This document shows positions 24,850 to 33,671 of a stretch of DNA of 64,000 nucleotides, piece by piece (positions within the stretch are counted from its first letter, which is position 1; each line of letters begins with the position of its first letter). A model generated the notes under the pieces. The model was not told the origin of the DNA, did no database searches, and saw only the letters and a program-made list of their open reading frames with translations. Made by a program: the position numbers and the translations under genes. Source of the DNA: Chryseobacterium sp. CH21 (GTDB taxonomy: Bacteria; Bacteroidota; Bacteroidia; Flavobacteriales; Weeksellaceae); contig NZ_QICI01000019.1 in the NCBI RefSeq assembly GCF_004119445.1, positions 97,858 through 161,857 of the forward strand, read 5' to 3'.

Positions 24850-26142
24850 ATGAAAACAAAACTATTATTGGCTTCAGTATTCGCTATGTCTGTTCAGCAG
24901 ACTGTTTTGGCGCAGACTGATGCACTGGGATACTCACAGGTAAATATGACAATGGGGAGCGGATACCAAAACCGTGTGTTTGTAGATCTTGCAGATGGTA
25001 ATATGGTTTCTCAGCCAGCCAATACCTGGGATATTGCTTTTTATAGAAACTCAAACTATGCCTTTGGATCAAGAGTAAATGATGCTAAAGATATTGAAGT
25101 ATTCACTGCTTCTACCAATTTAGCCGATTGGGATAATATCAGTATAAGCAATGAATCTTCTTGGGGAGCACCTCTTTACAATCCGGATCAAACGACTGAC
25201 TGGAGCCAGGGAGCTTTTGAACAAGGACCTGTAACTTCTCCAAATCCCAATATTCCTTCAACAGGATGGGGTGTTTACAACCCAGTAAATCACCATATTC
25301 AAGGGAAAGCTATCTTTGTTTTGAAGTATGCTTCAGGAACTTATATTAAGTTTGCCATTGAAGATGCTTTTGCAGGATATACCTTCAGATATTCAAAATG
25401 GAACGGTACATCATGGGGAGCTACAGAAACAAGAACGATCGCTAATGGAACGGATGATTCTTATTTCAACTATTTCTCATTTGATACTGGAGCAAAAGTT
25501 CCTAGCCTGGAGCCTTCAAGAACAGCATGGGATTTCGTATTTACCAAATATTATACTTTCTACATGGGGGTGCAGATGTACCCGCTTTCGGGAGCCATTC
25601 AAAGTCCGAATGTTAAAGTAGCAATGGTACAGCCTGAAACTCAGCAAACAGCAGCTTCTACCATTCCTGCCACTACAAGTTTCTCATCGGCTATTACTAC
25701 AGTTGGACACTCTTGGAAAGGGATTGGTACCGTGAAAAACGATGTTGTATATTACGTTAAAAAAGGAAACGATTACTACAGAATGTACTTCACTACCAAT
25801 GGTGGAGCAAGTACAGGAAATATGTATTTCAAATATAAAAAGATTACAGAAACTTTGGGAATTACTGAGGTAGGTAAAAAAGCTTCTTTCGGTATTTATC
25901 CAAACCCTGCGACAGCTGATAAAAAAGTAACTGTTCTTTTTGATGTTAAAGAAAAAGCGGGGAATAAAGGAAGTGTAGAAGTTTATGATCTTACCGGCAA
26001 AAAAGTATATTCTGAGGAACTTACTAATCAGGCAGGATTCTACAAACAGGATCTTAACCTTTCTACCCTTACTTCAGGGAATTACCTTGTAAAAATTACT
26101 TACGGTGGCCATTCGGAAACGAAAAAGCTTATCGTGAAATAA
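24850..26142 (+). CDS. HmuY-like protein with T9SS type A sorting domain
   Basis: Secreted protein of 430 residues. Signal peptide ends near residue 21 (QTVLAQ). The middle has HmuY-family features like the hmuY gene in the operon opposite: NRVFVDLADGNMV, NTWDIAFYRNSNYAF and AWDFVFTKYYTFYMG. The C-terminal 80 residues are a T9SS type A tail (FGIYPNPATADKKVTV ... YLVKITYGGHSETKKLIVK). This would be a hemophore exported by T9SS and either released or attached to the surface, in contrast to the lipid-anchored HmuY. Heme binding is inferred from family and operator. Confidence 0.87.
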   Translation: MKTKLLLASVFAMSVQQTVLAQTDALGYSQVNMTMGSGYQNRVFVDLADGNMVSQPANTWDIAFYRNSNYAFGSRVNDAKDIEVFTASTNLADWDNISISNESSWGAPLYNPDQTTDWSQGAFEQGPVTSPNPNIPSTGWGVYNPVNHHIQGKAIFVLKYASGTYIKFAIEDAFAGYTFRYSKWNGTSWGATETRTIANGTDDSYFNYFSFDTGAKVPSLEPSRTAWDFVFTKYYTFYMGVQMYPLSGAIQSPNVKVAMVQPETQQTAASTIPATTSFSSAITTVGHSWKGIGTVKNDVVYYVKKGNDYYRMYFTTNGGASTGNMYFKYKKITETLGITEVGKKASFGIYPNPATADKKVTVLFDVKEKAGNKGSVEVYDLTGKKVYSEELTNQAGFYKQDLNLSTLTSGNYLVKITYGGHSETKKLIVK

Positions 26143-26176
26143 ATATTTTTATTTTAATACTTTCTATTTTTTCTAA

Positions 26177-26214
26177 TAAAAGGGCGGTTTCAAACTATTG
26201 AAACCGCCTTTTAT
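26177..26214. terminator. Bidirectional terminator
   Basis: AAAAGGGCGGTTTCAA pairs with TTGAAACCGCCTTTT (one G-U) around ACTA, between two convergent genes, with A and T tracts on either side. Confidence 0.92.
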
Positions 26215-26225
26215 TCTTTTAAATT

Positions 26226-26516
26226 TTAATATATCTTAAATCCTTTGTAAACCTCTGCTGAGCTTTCCATGATTTTTGAAGCATCTTTACGGAAATCCAA
26301 AAGATGATCCTGACCGTTATGTCTGTTATGGTGTTCTACACTTTCCCAAAGTTCGATCAGGAAGAATGTTCCTTTGTTATCTTTATCCTCGATAAGATCA
26401 TACTGCAGGCAGCCTTCTTCTTTTCTTGTTTCTTTCACAAGGTTCTGAAACAGCTCTACGGCATCCATCAGATAATTTTCATTAAACTTAAAAAGTGCAA
26501 TGATATGTAAATTCAT
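26226..26516 (-). CDS. Antibiotic biosynthesis monooxygenase (ABM) family protein
   Basis: Small dimeric ferredoxin-like-fold protein of 96 residues. The ABM pattern is clear: IIALFKFNENY, VKETRKEEGCLQYDLIEDKDNKGTFFLIELWES, then HNRHNGQDHLL. Members include quinol monooxygenases such as YgiN and also heme-degrading IsdG-type enzymes. The conserved N and H of IsdG cannot be placed securely, so a quinol or unknown substrate is likelier. Its position beside the heme regulon is noted, but it lies beyond a terminator. Confidence 0.88.
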   Translation of the reverse strand: MNLHIIALFKFNENYLMDAVELFQNLVKETRKEEGCLQYDLIEDKDNKGTFFLIELWESVEHHNRHNGQDHLLDFRKDASKIMESSAEVYKGFKIY

Positions 26517-26604
26517 GTTCTAATATTTAGTGATGTAAAAGTAAAATATTTTCAAAACCAATTATCTTTTTATTCCTTTTATTTTTCAATACCAGGCCTA
26601 ATTT

Positions 26605-27492
26605 TTAATTAAAAACTGATTTATAAATAGTTATAGAACTCATCACAATTACCAGTGTTCCGATAATCACAAACATTTTCTTTACAGGAAGCTTAGCGGT
26701 AAGCATTGCAGAAAAAGGTGCAGTAATAATTCCGCCAATTAAAAGCCCGAGAATAATATTCCAGTGCTGTATTCCGAGGGTAAAGAAAAAGGTAACAGCA
26801 GCAGTGATGGTAAGGATAAATTTTGCTACTGTAGAACTTCCTACAGCAAATCTTGGGGTAAAAGCATTTTTGATCAGGGTTCCGGTAACCAGAGGCCCCC
26901 ATCCTCCACCAGCAAAAGAATCTATAAAACCTCCTATTATTCCCAGTCTTGTCAGATTGGTTTTTCTTTTCAGGGCTTTGCTTTGTTTTTCTTTAAAAGC
27001 ATTGGAGAGAATCTGAATTCCGAGGTATAAAGTATAAAAAGCAATTAATGTTTTGGTGATTTTAGCATAATACTCTCCCAGATAGGTCAATGATACGGCT
27101 CCGATAACTGCACCAATTACCGCTGGAATGGCTAGTTTTTTCACCAGACTTTTGCTTACATTTTTCAATTTGATGTGGCTGAGACTTCCTGCAGCCGTTG
27201 TAAAACTTTCCGCAGAATGAATACTCGCACTTACAATATGTGGAGGAATGTTCAGAAGCAAGAGTGTGGTAGTACAGATAACGCCATACCCCATCCCCAT
27301 TGATCCTGCAACAATTTCGGCAAAAACACCTACCAAAAGCATCCAGTAAAAAATGTAATTATCTTTTGCCAGAATATTCAGAAGTTCATCCAGGTATCCC
27401 AGTTCGTACATTGAAAAAACAGCAATGAAGATAACAGCAGCAGTCACAAAAAGCACATTAAGCCTTATTTGAATTTTTCTTGAAATCACCAT
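26605..27492 (-). CDS. Sulfite exporter TauE/SafE family membrane protein
   Basis: Multi-pass membrane protein of 295 residues, about eight hydrophobic segments in two related halves. Family blocks are the GSMGMGYGVICTTTLLLLNI repeat and the GIIGGFIDSFAGGGWGPLVTGTL repeat. It probably exports sulfite or an organosulfonate, or acts as an anion channel. An N-terminal segment precedes the first family repeat. It starts 1 nt after a short upstream ORF and 282 nt from an Rrf2 regulator on the same strand, a context common near cysteine/sulfate genes. Confidence 0.92.
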   Translation of the reverse strand: MVISRKIQIRLNVLFVTAAVIFIAVFSMYELGYLDELLNILAKDNYIFYWMLLVGVFAEIVAGSMGMGYGVICTTTLLLLNIPPHIVSASIHSAESFTTAAGSLSHIKLKNVSKSLVKKLAIPAVIGAVIGAVSLTYLGEYYAKITKTLIAFYTLYLGIQILSNAFKEKQSKALKRKTNLTRLGIIGGFIDSFAGGGWGPLVTGTLIKNAFTPRFAVGSSTVAKFILTITAAVTFFFTLGIQHWNIILGLLIGGIITAPFSAMLTAKLPVKKMFVIIGTLVIVMSSITIYKSVFN

Positions 27493-27493
27493 A

Positions 27494-27685
27494 TCACAGA
27501 ATCATTTTAGTCCATACTATCTCATTATCGACGGTACCAGCAATAAAAATATTTACCGGCAGTCTTTCTTCCTCAGAACTGTACATGATTCTTTTTCCGG
27601 ATAAAGTGGGTGTGGTAACAGAATATACTGTCACGATAGAAGGTATACGATTTTGTAATGGGTTGGCATCTCCTTTTGAAATCAT
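27494..27685 (-). CDS. Small hypothetical protein upstream of the TauE gene
   Basis: A 63-residue ORF (MISKGDANPLQNRI...) ending 1 nt before the TauE start. A candidate promoter (TTG, 20 bp, GATATTTG) reads on the minus strand just upstream of it, supporting real translation. It has no known motif, signal or membrane segment. Tight spacing suggests coupling to the exporter. It could still be a fortuitous ORF in a leader. Confidence 0.5.
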   Translation of the reverse strand: MISKGDANPLQNRIPSIVTVYSVTTPTLSGKRIMYSSEEERLPVNIFIAGTVDNEIVWTKMIL

Positions 27686-27774
27686 AATTTATTCATTTGA
27701 AGTAGTGCAAATATCTGATAAAAATATTTATCCTACAAAACAAGTAGACTATTAATTCAAAAAAAAGGATCAGG

Positions 27775-28182
27775 TCAGTCGACCAGATCCATTAAAGTTT
27801 TACTTTCCAGAATATTCAGTGAAGCATCCCGAACTTCTATCAGCACATCATGAAGCCCGCAGTGATCTTCATTACAATCATCACATTTCTGATAGAAATT
27901 CAGACTTACGCAAGGAAGCATGGCAATAGGGCCATTCACAAGACGAATAATCTTGGCCAGTTTCACATCTTCAGGATTTTCTTTGAGAAAATATCCACCA
28001 CCCTTTCCTTTTTTACTATCAAGGATTTCCGCTTTTTTCAGTTCAAGCAGGATATTTTCCAAAAACTTTAAAGGAATCTTTTTGTGTTCCGCGATTTCAG
28101 AAATAAGAATCGGGCCATCATTTCTTTTTTCTACAAGATATGAAAGCGCCTTAAAAGCATATTGAGATTTTTTTGAAAGCAT
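27775..28182 (-). CDS. Rrf2 family transcriptional regulator with four-Cys cluster
   Basis: Winged-helix Rrf2/IscR-type regulator of 135 residues. The N-terminal DNA-binding part starts MLSKKSQYAFKALSYL and includes the GKGGGYFL wing. Four cysteines (91, 100, 103, 108) in the C-terminal loop resemble an iron-sulfur or thiol-sensing site. The relation to CymR/IscR and the TauE gene next door suggest control by sulfur status or redox. The target is inferred, not seen. Confidence 0.9.
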   Translation of the reverse strand: MLSKKSQYAFKALSYLVEKRNDGPILISEIAEHKKIPLKFLENILLELKKAEILDSKKGKGGGYFLKENPEDVKLAKIIRLVNGPIAMLPCVSLNFYQKCDDCNEDHCGLHDVLIEVRDASLNILESKTLMDLVD

Positions 28183-28343
28183 TACAGCAAAAATAAGAAA
28201 ATTGTTTAATATTTGAAAAAAGACAATTTTATCAATTTATCCCCCTGTCTTTACGGTTTTTATCTTATTTGTCTTATCCGGAATTTTACGGTTTTTGCTC
28301 CCTCATTTTTGCCTTTCTCCTATTAAATCATTATGTTTGCGAT

Positions 28344-28772
28344 ATGTTCAGTAAACAAGAGGCGCAGCAACTAAAAAAAGAATTTTGGACTGCTTTTGGA
28401 AGATCATTTCCCAGAAAATGGATTCTTTATGATACCAAAATCAAGGATATGTCATTTAAATTTTCTGCCGACAATAAAAAAGCAGAGGTTTCTCTGGAGA
28501 TCGAAATGAAAGACGAAATTTTTCGAAATGCCTACTACGAAAAGATCTGGTCACTGGAAGATATTTTAAAAGATTTCATTGGAGATTTTCAAAAAGAAGA
28601 ATATTTCACCCTGGAAAATGGTAAGATTATCAGCAGAATATGGATCGAAAAACATGGGATTTCTATTTTTAACAAAAATACCTGGCAAGAAATTTTTGAA
28701 TTTTTTGTAGCCAAAATGGATGGTTTCGAAAGGTTTTATTATGAATATGAGGATTTTATAAAGGACATATAA
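28344..28772 (+). CDS. DUF4268 domain-containing protein
   Basis: A 142-residue protein when started at the ATG at 28344 (MFSKQEAQQLKKEFWTAFGRSF). The longer in-frame start at 28269 adds a hydrophobic stretch not expected in the family. The N-terminal LKKEFWTAFGRS block, SLEIEMKDEIFRNAYYEKI and the C-terminal Glu-rich ..FYYEYEDFIKDI match DUF4268 proteins of Bacteroidota. The function is unknown. It is probably cytoplasmic. Confidence 0.8.
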   Translation: MFSKQEAQQLKKEFWTAFGRSFPRKWILYDTKIKDMSFKFSADNKKAEVSLEIEMKDEIFRNAYYEKIWSLEDILKDFIGDFQKEEYFTLENGKIISRIWIEKHGISIFNKNTWQEIFEFFVAKMDGFERFYYEYEDFIKDI

Positions 28773-28884
28773 AATAATTATGAAATAAATACTGTTTCAT
28801 GCTTCGTATTGAAATAAAAAAAGAAAACCTATCTTTGTTCCACCACTTAAACTAATAGATGAAACTAAACTAACATGATTAAAA

Positions 28885-29522
28885 ATGAGAAAAGTGTACA
28901 AAAACATTTTTGGGGAAATTATCTCCAAAAGCAAAGCTGTGAAGTTAAACGAATATCATCTGTATTATTATGAGGAAGGTTCCGATTTCTTAAAAGAAAT
29001 TGAATTCATCAACGAGGATACTGTTTACAACATCAATTATTTTCTAAGTGACGAAGAGGATGAGACAAAGGTAGTAGATTATCTCAGGGAAAAATCTGAC
29101 TTTTTTGATATCGAAAAAAAGAAACCAACGACAGTTTTATTATCTCTACCAATAAACTATATTCCTTATCCGTAGATGATCTGCCCTTAATTTCTAAAAC
29201 CGTTTTCAAAACTGATGATCCTGAAAACTTTATCTGTTCTCAGGTTATAGACAACGAAACTCATGAACCGCAACTTGAAAGAACAATAAAATGCTGGTAT
29301 ACCAATGATGAAAATGGTGAAAAATACGCAGCAATAGAATGCAGTTATCAAGAAGATGGAAAACTGGAACTGGCTGTAGATAAAACCACAGATCCTGATC
29401 ATGAAGAAAAGTGGTCTCATTATGATTATGATACTTTTCCAGATCTTCAGGCACAGACATCTACCGATATCAGCTATTACAGAACTGCCGCTTTACTTCC
29501 CAAAGAAGCCTATCAGCAGTAA
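28885..29522 (+). pseudogene. Hypothetical protein, frameshifted
   Basis: The first frame (28885-29175, MRKVYKNIFGEIISKSKAV...) stops early, while codon-like sequence continues in another frame to TAA at 29520-29522 (...SVDDLPLISKTVFKTDDPENF...FPDLQAQTSTDISYYRTAALLPKEAYQQ). Adding one A to the seven-A run at 29114-29120 joins them: ...DIEKKETNDSFIISTNKLYS.... The whole product would be about 212 residues, acidic and soluble, of unknown function. The break matches the other homopolymer losses in this window. Confidence 0.75.
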
Positions 29523-29670
29523 TCTCTACTTAAAAAGCACATTTCTCAAAAAATTATTCATCGAAGTGAACTCTATTTTTTATCAGGCAGGACGTAATTA
29601 ACTCCTGAACTTAATAAACATCTAAGCAGATTGATCTGTTTTATCAGATTGAATCTTTAGAAAAATAATA

Positions 29671-29705
29671 AAGACTGTTTCCTTATTGGAAGCAGTCTTT
29701 TTTTC
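29671..29705 (+). terminator. Terminator after the hypothetical gene
   Basis: AAGACTGTTTCC pairs with GGAAGCAGTCTT (one G-U) around a short loop, followed by a T run. Confidence 0.9.
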
Positions 29706-29815
29706 ATGAGATCTGGAAAATACTCGAAAAGTATCAGAATCAATTCCAAAAATAGGTTTACAATTTTGTTCCATTTTATTATATTTGTACGAAGGCACAA
29801 ATATAAAAGGTCATT

Positions 29816-30181
29816 ATGGAAAAGCTAAAAAATCTAAGAAAACAAAGAGGCTATACACAAGAATATATGTCGAAAATCATATCAACAGATGTTTCCAATT
29901 ATTCCCGAAAAGAGAATGATGAAGTAAGAATATATGATGATGAATGGGAAAAGCTTGCAAAAGCACTTGATGTTCCTGTAGAAGATATCAAAGAGGAAAA
30001 ACCATCTAGAGTTGTCAATAATGACAATTTAACTTTCAATGACCAATCTGCAAACAATAATTTCAATCAATATTATAATATTCCCAATTCTATTATAGAA
30101 AATTTGCAGAGTTATATTAAAGTTTTGGAAGAACAGGTAGAAAATTTAAAAACAGAAAATAAAAAATTGAAGTCTAGATAA
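29816..30181 (+). CDS. XRE family helix-turn-helix regulator with coiled coil
   Basis: A 121-residue protein. The N-terminal HTH_3 domain (LRKQRGYTQEYMSKIISTDVSNYSRKE...) covers about residues 5-60. An Asn-rich linker (NNDNLTFNDQSANNNFNQYYNI) leads to a C-terminal heptad-patterned helix (IENLQSYIKVLEEQVENLKTENKKLKS), probably for dimerisation. A -7 box TATATTTG is at 29780-29787. It is followed 24 nt later by a very small ORF. Such short XRE proteins often control mobile or stress functions, but no partner is recognised here. Confidence 0.88.
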   Translation: MEKLKNLRKQRGYTQEYMSKIISTDVSNYSRKENDEVRIYDDEWEKLAKALDVPVEDIKEEKPSRVVNNDNLTFNDQSANNNFNQYYNIPNSIIENLQSYIKVLEEQVENLKTENKKLKSR

Positions 30182-30205
30182 AGCTTTATAATAAATTTAT
30201 TTTCT

Positions 30206-30370
30206 ATGGAAGATGAAGACCACATTTTTGAAATAGAGAACAGTATAGTTTTAACTATTCCAACGGATATTAAACAAATAACAGAAGGTGTTCGCGAATC
30301 ATTTTATTATTTGGAAGGTTTAATCAATCTAGATTCAATATATAGAGGGATAAATCAAATGATAGTTTAA
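30206..30370 (+). CDS. Small hypothetical protein following the XRE regulator
   Basis: A 54-residue acidic ORF (MEDEDHIFEIENSIVLTIPTD...) 24 nt after the XRE gene on the same strand. It ends before a bidirectional terminator and may be the second member of a two-gene unit. No motif is recognised. It could be a remnant of a longer protein. Confidence 0.5.
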   Translation: MEDEDHIFEIENSIVLTIPTDIKQITEGVRESFYYLEGLINLDSIYRGINQMIV

Positions 30371-30448
30371 ATATTAAAGCTAAAAATGTAGAATTTAAAA
30401 AAAATAGAAAATATCTAATATATTAAAATCTGATATTTTCATCAATAA

Positions 30449-30480
30449 AAATTCCGGAAGAAAATCTTCCGGAATTTTTT
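30449..30480. terminator. Bidirectional terminator between the XRE unit and gldG
   Basis: AAATTCCGGAAGA pairs with TCTTCCGGAATTT around AAA, with T and A tracts on either side. Confidence 0.92.
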
Positions 30481-30485
30481 ATGTT

Positions 30486-32156
30486 TTATCCAAATTTCTT
30501 TTTCCTTAACCAGAAGAATAATCCTCCGATAAGACCGATAATCACGAGTGGAAGCAGTAAATTCAGCCATTGCCAGGTGGATTTCTCCTCAGTAATTCTT
30601 TGTCTGTCCAGAAGTCTTTCTTCGATATTTCTGTTTCTCAGCTCCATCAGGTTGCTGTCATCCAACAAATAGTCCAGAGCATTTCTAAGGAACTGTTCGT
30701 TTCCAAACTGCTCATTTGTCAAAAGGTCTACTCCTAATGGAAGCGGTTTTCCTTTGATCACTTTGTTTCTTCCTACATCTCCGTCTGCAATAACAATCAT
30801 TTTATTTTCCGGGCTGGATGTTTTGAATCCAGGGTAAGATTTTCTTTCAATTCTTGATGCATAGGCAGAACTAAATTTCCCTTCCAATGCTACCGCGAAG
30901 ATCTTTGGAGTACTTGGTTTTTCCATTTGTCCAAGGCTGTCTACGCTTGCAATTTCTTTCAGATCAACATAGTTTGGAACCTGTTTCAACAATGTTCTTT
31001 CACTGGATTCGAAAAGAACTTTTGTTTTGATATTTTTTCTTCCTCCCAATGTATCGATAGAAGTTGGGAATTCAAATTTTACAGGGTTGATATTTTTAGT
31101 GATGGGGTTATTATTTTCAGCAATTCCAAGTGGATAATACGGCCAAGGCAAGCTTGTATACTGAGGATTTCCACTTACTTCACCCGTAACCAGTCTTAAA
31201 AGGGCAAACTTTTTAACATCTTTAACCAAAGCAGGATTGATTCTCAACCCATAATTGAAAAAGAAGTCGGTCATATTGATATCTACCGGGAAAGGCATCA
31301 CTTTTTTAGACCTTGTTAAAGTATCCATTTCAGCATTTACCGCATCAATCATCCAAAGGGTTTTCCCTCCGTTCATGATGTACTGGTCAAGAATTACTTT
31401 TTCGTTATCTGTAAATGCTTTTCTTGGTTTTGCAATCACCAGAGCGCTCATCTGCTTCAATAACGGAATATCTTCCAATGACAGTTCAGTCTGATTTTTA
31501 GGAATAATAGGTCCGGCATCATAGTTTTCCATAGCCAGCTGTACAAATCCCTGGAATTCATCAGGATTCAACTCATCATGATTCACCAGAATTCCGATTT
31601 TCTTTCTCTTTGCTGCAGCAATATTCTTGATATTAGAAACAAGATTGTACTCTAATCCCTCAATGGATCTTGTCAGCTGCTGATCGGCATCAATTCCTGC
31701 CTGCTGTACGACCAATGGTATTGAAGCTCCGCCATCTCCATATTTGATCACAGCGTATGGGAAAAGTGTGATCTGTGAGATCTTTCCATCTTTGACATCC
31801 GGAAGAATAGAAGGCTGCATGCCCATTGCCATCAGGGTATCCTGAGACATTTTTGTTTTAATCGGGTCTATAAATTTAAAATCAATCTTTGGATTAATTT
31901 TCCTGAACTCTTCCAGCATGAATTTCGTCTCGCTTTGCAGCTGTTTGAAACTTGCAGGAAAGTCACCTTCCAGATACACTTCAACAGTCAGAGGCTTTTT
32001 AACAGACTCTAATACTTTGATGGTATTATCAGAAAGGGTATATCTTTTTTCTTTTGTTAAGTCTAATCTGATTCCCGAATAGGTCAGGATAATCACTAAA
32101 GGAACAATTACAATTAAGAAAATTCCCAGTGGAGATTTAGCATTGAACTTCTTCAT
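30486..32156 (-). CDS. gldG: Gliding motility-associated ABC transporter substrate-binding protein GldG
   Basis: A 556-residue protein with one N-terminal and one C-terminal membrane helix (LLLPLVIIGLIGGLFFWLRKKK) and an ABC-type uncharacterised/IFT52-like domain between (ILVNHDELNPDEFQGFVQLAMENY..., KTLWMIDAVNAEMDTL). This is the GldG architecture of Flavobacterium, where GldA/F/G are needed for gliding. Chryseobacterium species are usually described as non-gliding, so the pair may serve another export role. It is 4 nt downstream of gldF. gldA is not in the window. Confidence 0.93.
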   Translation of the reverse strand: MKKFNAKSPLGIFLIVIVPLVIILTYSGIRLDLTKEKRYTLSDNTIKVLESVKKPLTVEVYLEGDFPASFKQLQSETKFMLEEFRKINPKIDFKFIDPIKTKMSQDTLMAMGMQPSILPDVKDGKISQITLFPYAVIKYGDGGASIPLVVQQAGIDADQQLTRSIEGLEYNLVSNIKNIAAAKRKKIGILVNHDELNPDEFQGFVQLAMENYDAGPIIPKNQTELSLEDIPLLKQMSALVIAKPRKAFTDNEKVILDQYIMNGGKTLWMIDAVNAEMDTLTRSKKVMPFPVDINMTDFFFNYGLRINPALVKDVKKFALLRLVTGEVSGNPQYTSLPWPYYPLGIAENNNPITKNINPVKFEFPTSIDTLGGRKNIKTKVLFESSERTLLKQVPNYVDLKEIASVDSLGQMEKPSTPKIFAVALEGKFSSAYASRIERKSYPGFKTSSPENKMIVIADGDVGRNKVIKGKPLPLGVDLLTNEQFGNEQFLRNALDYLLDDSNLMELRNRNIEERLLDRQRITEEKSTWQWLNLLLPLVIIGLIGGLFFWLRKKKFG

Positions 32157-32160
32157 GATT

Positions 32161-32889
32161 CTACTTCTTTTTGTTAATAAAATGATTAGACAATACTAAT
32201 GAAGCTCCTATTACAAGTACAAAATAGGCTACATCCTTAAAATCAATAAGTCCTCTTGTAAAGCCTAGGAAATGTTGATAGAAACCAATATTCTGAAGAA
32301 TAAAATCTGCTCCACCTAATAGTTTATAGCTTGCCAACTGCTCGATTCCAAAATACATAATAAAGCACATAAAAACGCCCAGCAGATAGGCCATAATCTG
32401 GTTTTGAGATAATGAAGACGCCAGAATTCCCACTGCTGAAAATGCTGCAATCAGCATGATCAAGCCAAGGTAGCTTCCAAAGGTCATTCCAAGGTCAATA
32501 TTCCCTGCAGGAACTCCCAGCACATATACTGTATAAAGGTAAATCAATGAAGGAATAAGGCATAAAATCCCAACAATCCATACGGAAAGAAATTTTCCCG
32601 CTACCAGTTCTGAAACTTTTAATGGTTGTGAAAAAAGCCAGTTTAATGTTCCGCTTTGCTGTTCTTCTGCAAAAGTCTTCATAGAAAGTGCCGGAATGAT
32701 AAACATCAGCAGCCATGGCACCAATACGAAATAGCTCTGCAATGAGGCCATTCCGATCTCAAAAATATTAGAATCGTTGTCGAAAAAGAACAGGAAAAGA
32801 GTTCCTATCAAACTGAAAGCAGCAATGATTACCCACGCACTCCAGTTTCCAAAGTAACTCCAAAGTTCTTTCTTTAAAATTGCAATCAT
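32161..32889 (-). CDS. gldF: Gliding motility-associated ABC transporter permease GldF
   Basis: ABC-2-type permease of 242 residues with six hydrophobic segments. The FAEEQQSGTLNWLFSQPLKVSELVAGKFLS block is the usual ABC-2 signature. It lies directly upstream of gldG and is expected to pair with the ATPase GldA encoded elsewhere. Confidence 0.94.
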   Translation of the reverse strand: MIAILKKELWSYFGNWSAWVIIAAFSLIGTLFLFFFDNDSNIFEIGMASLQSYFVLVPWLLMFIIPALSMKTFAEEQQSGTLNWLFSQPLKVSELVAGKFLSVWIVGILCLIPSLIYLYTVYVLGVPAGNIDLGMTFGSYLGLIMLIAAFSAVGILASSLSQNQIMAYLLGVFMCFIMYFGIEQLASYKLLGGADFILQNIGFYQHFLGFTRGLIDFKDVAYFVLVIGASLVLSNHFINKKK

Positions 32890-32948
32890 AGTTTTTTTAT
32901 AAGATGTAAAAAGGATGAATGTATTAAGACATACGTCCTACTCCACAA

Positions 32949-33499
32949 TTATTTGTTTTTTTTATTTTTATTAACCAGTTTCACTGTCATCATGATCAGA
33001 AATACAAGAACGAAAAATCCTACAATTAATTGCCACCAGTATTCGATCACCATTGATTTTAAAATGACTGTAAATACCACCAGAAACAGAATGAATGTTG
33101 CAATTTCATTCGCCTGTCTCAGTTTGATATTAGCAATTGGCAGTGTATCTCCATGTAATTCTTTTAAATGAAGGACTTTTTCCAACACCAATAATGGTAA
33201 ATGGCAAGCCCGATAAGGAAGGTAAGTTTCAAATGAAACCACGGCATTTTCATCAGCCCGGTATTTAAAAATATCATGACCAATCCGCATACTGTCATAA
33301 TTACTCCCGCAGGAACGGTAATAATATTCCACAGTCTTCTGGCCATAAAAGTATACTGCTCTCTCAGAATTTTCTTTTTTTCTTCCGGAAATTCATCGGT
33401 ATCCTTATAGTAAACGAAAATCCTCACGAGGTAAAAAATACCCGCAAAGTAGCTTACCATAAAAATAATGTGCAGCGCTTTGATTATTGTATAAAGCAT
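32949..33499 (-). pseudogene. hemJ: HemJ-like protoporphyrinogen oxidase / CopD family membrane protein, frameshifted
   Basis: Four-to-five-helix membrane protein, about 183 residues if whole. The first frame starts MLYTIIKALHIIFMVSYFAGIFYLVRIFVY, typical of HemJ with its conserved His, and runs to LAIYHYWCWKKSFI. The family continuation KVLHLKELHGDTLPIANIKLRQANEIATF is in the other frame. Restoring one A in the run at 33177-33181 (GGAAAAAGTC) gives CWKKVLHLKE. HemJ oxidises protoporphyrinogen IX in heme synthesis. The break again lies in a homopolymer and is probably a sequencing error. Confidence 0.88.
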
Positions 33500-33593
33500 T
33501 CAGAAAAAATTAACAGCAAAGATAAGCTTATTATATAATTGTTAAAAATAATTTTCTTTTGATCAGGAAAATATAAGTAAAAATAGGTTTCTA

Positions 33594-33638
33594 TAAAAAA
33601 TAGTTCGGCTCGGGGCAGCAAAGCTGCCCGAGCCGAAC
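33594..33638 (-). terminator. Strong GC-rich terminator hairpin after kbl
   Basis: GTTCGGCTCGGG-GCAGC pairs with GCTGCCCGAGCCGAAC around AAA. Read on the minus strand the stem is followed by TATTTTTTAT, 34 nt after the kbl stop. It is much more GC-rich than its surroundings. Confidence 0.85.
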
Positions 33639-33671
33639 ATTATATTTTCATTGTTGTAATCAATTCAACGA

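Noticed and set aside
26226..26516. IsdG-type heme oxygenase
   Set aside because: It has the right fold family and lies near the heme genes, but the Asn/His/Trp set could not be placed with confidence and a terminator separates it from the regulon.
33603..33638. GC-rich hairpin as a mobile REP element
   Set aside because: It lies 34 nt after kbl and is followed by a T-rich tract on that strand, so it is explained as a terminator.
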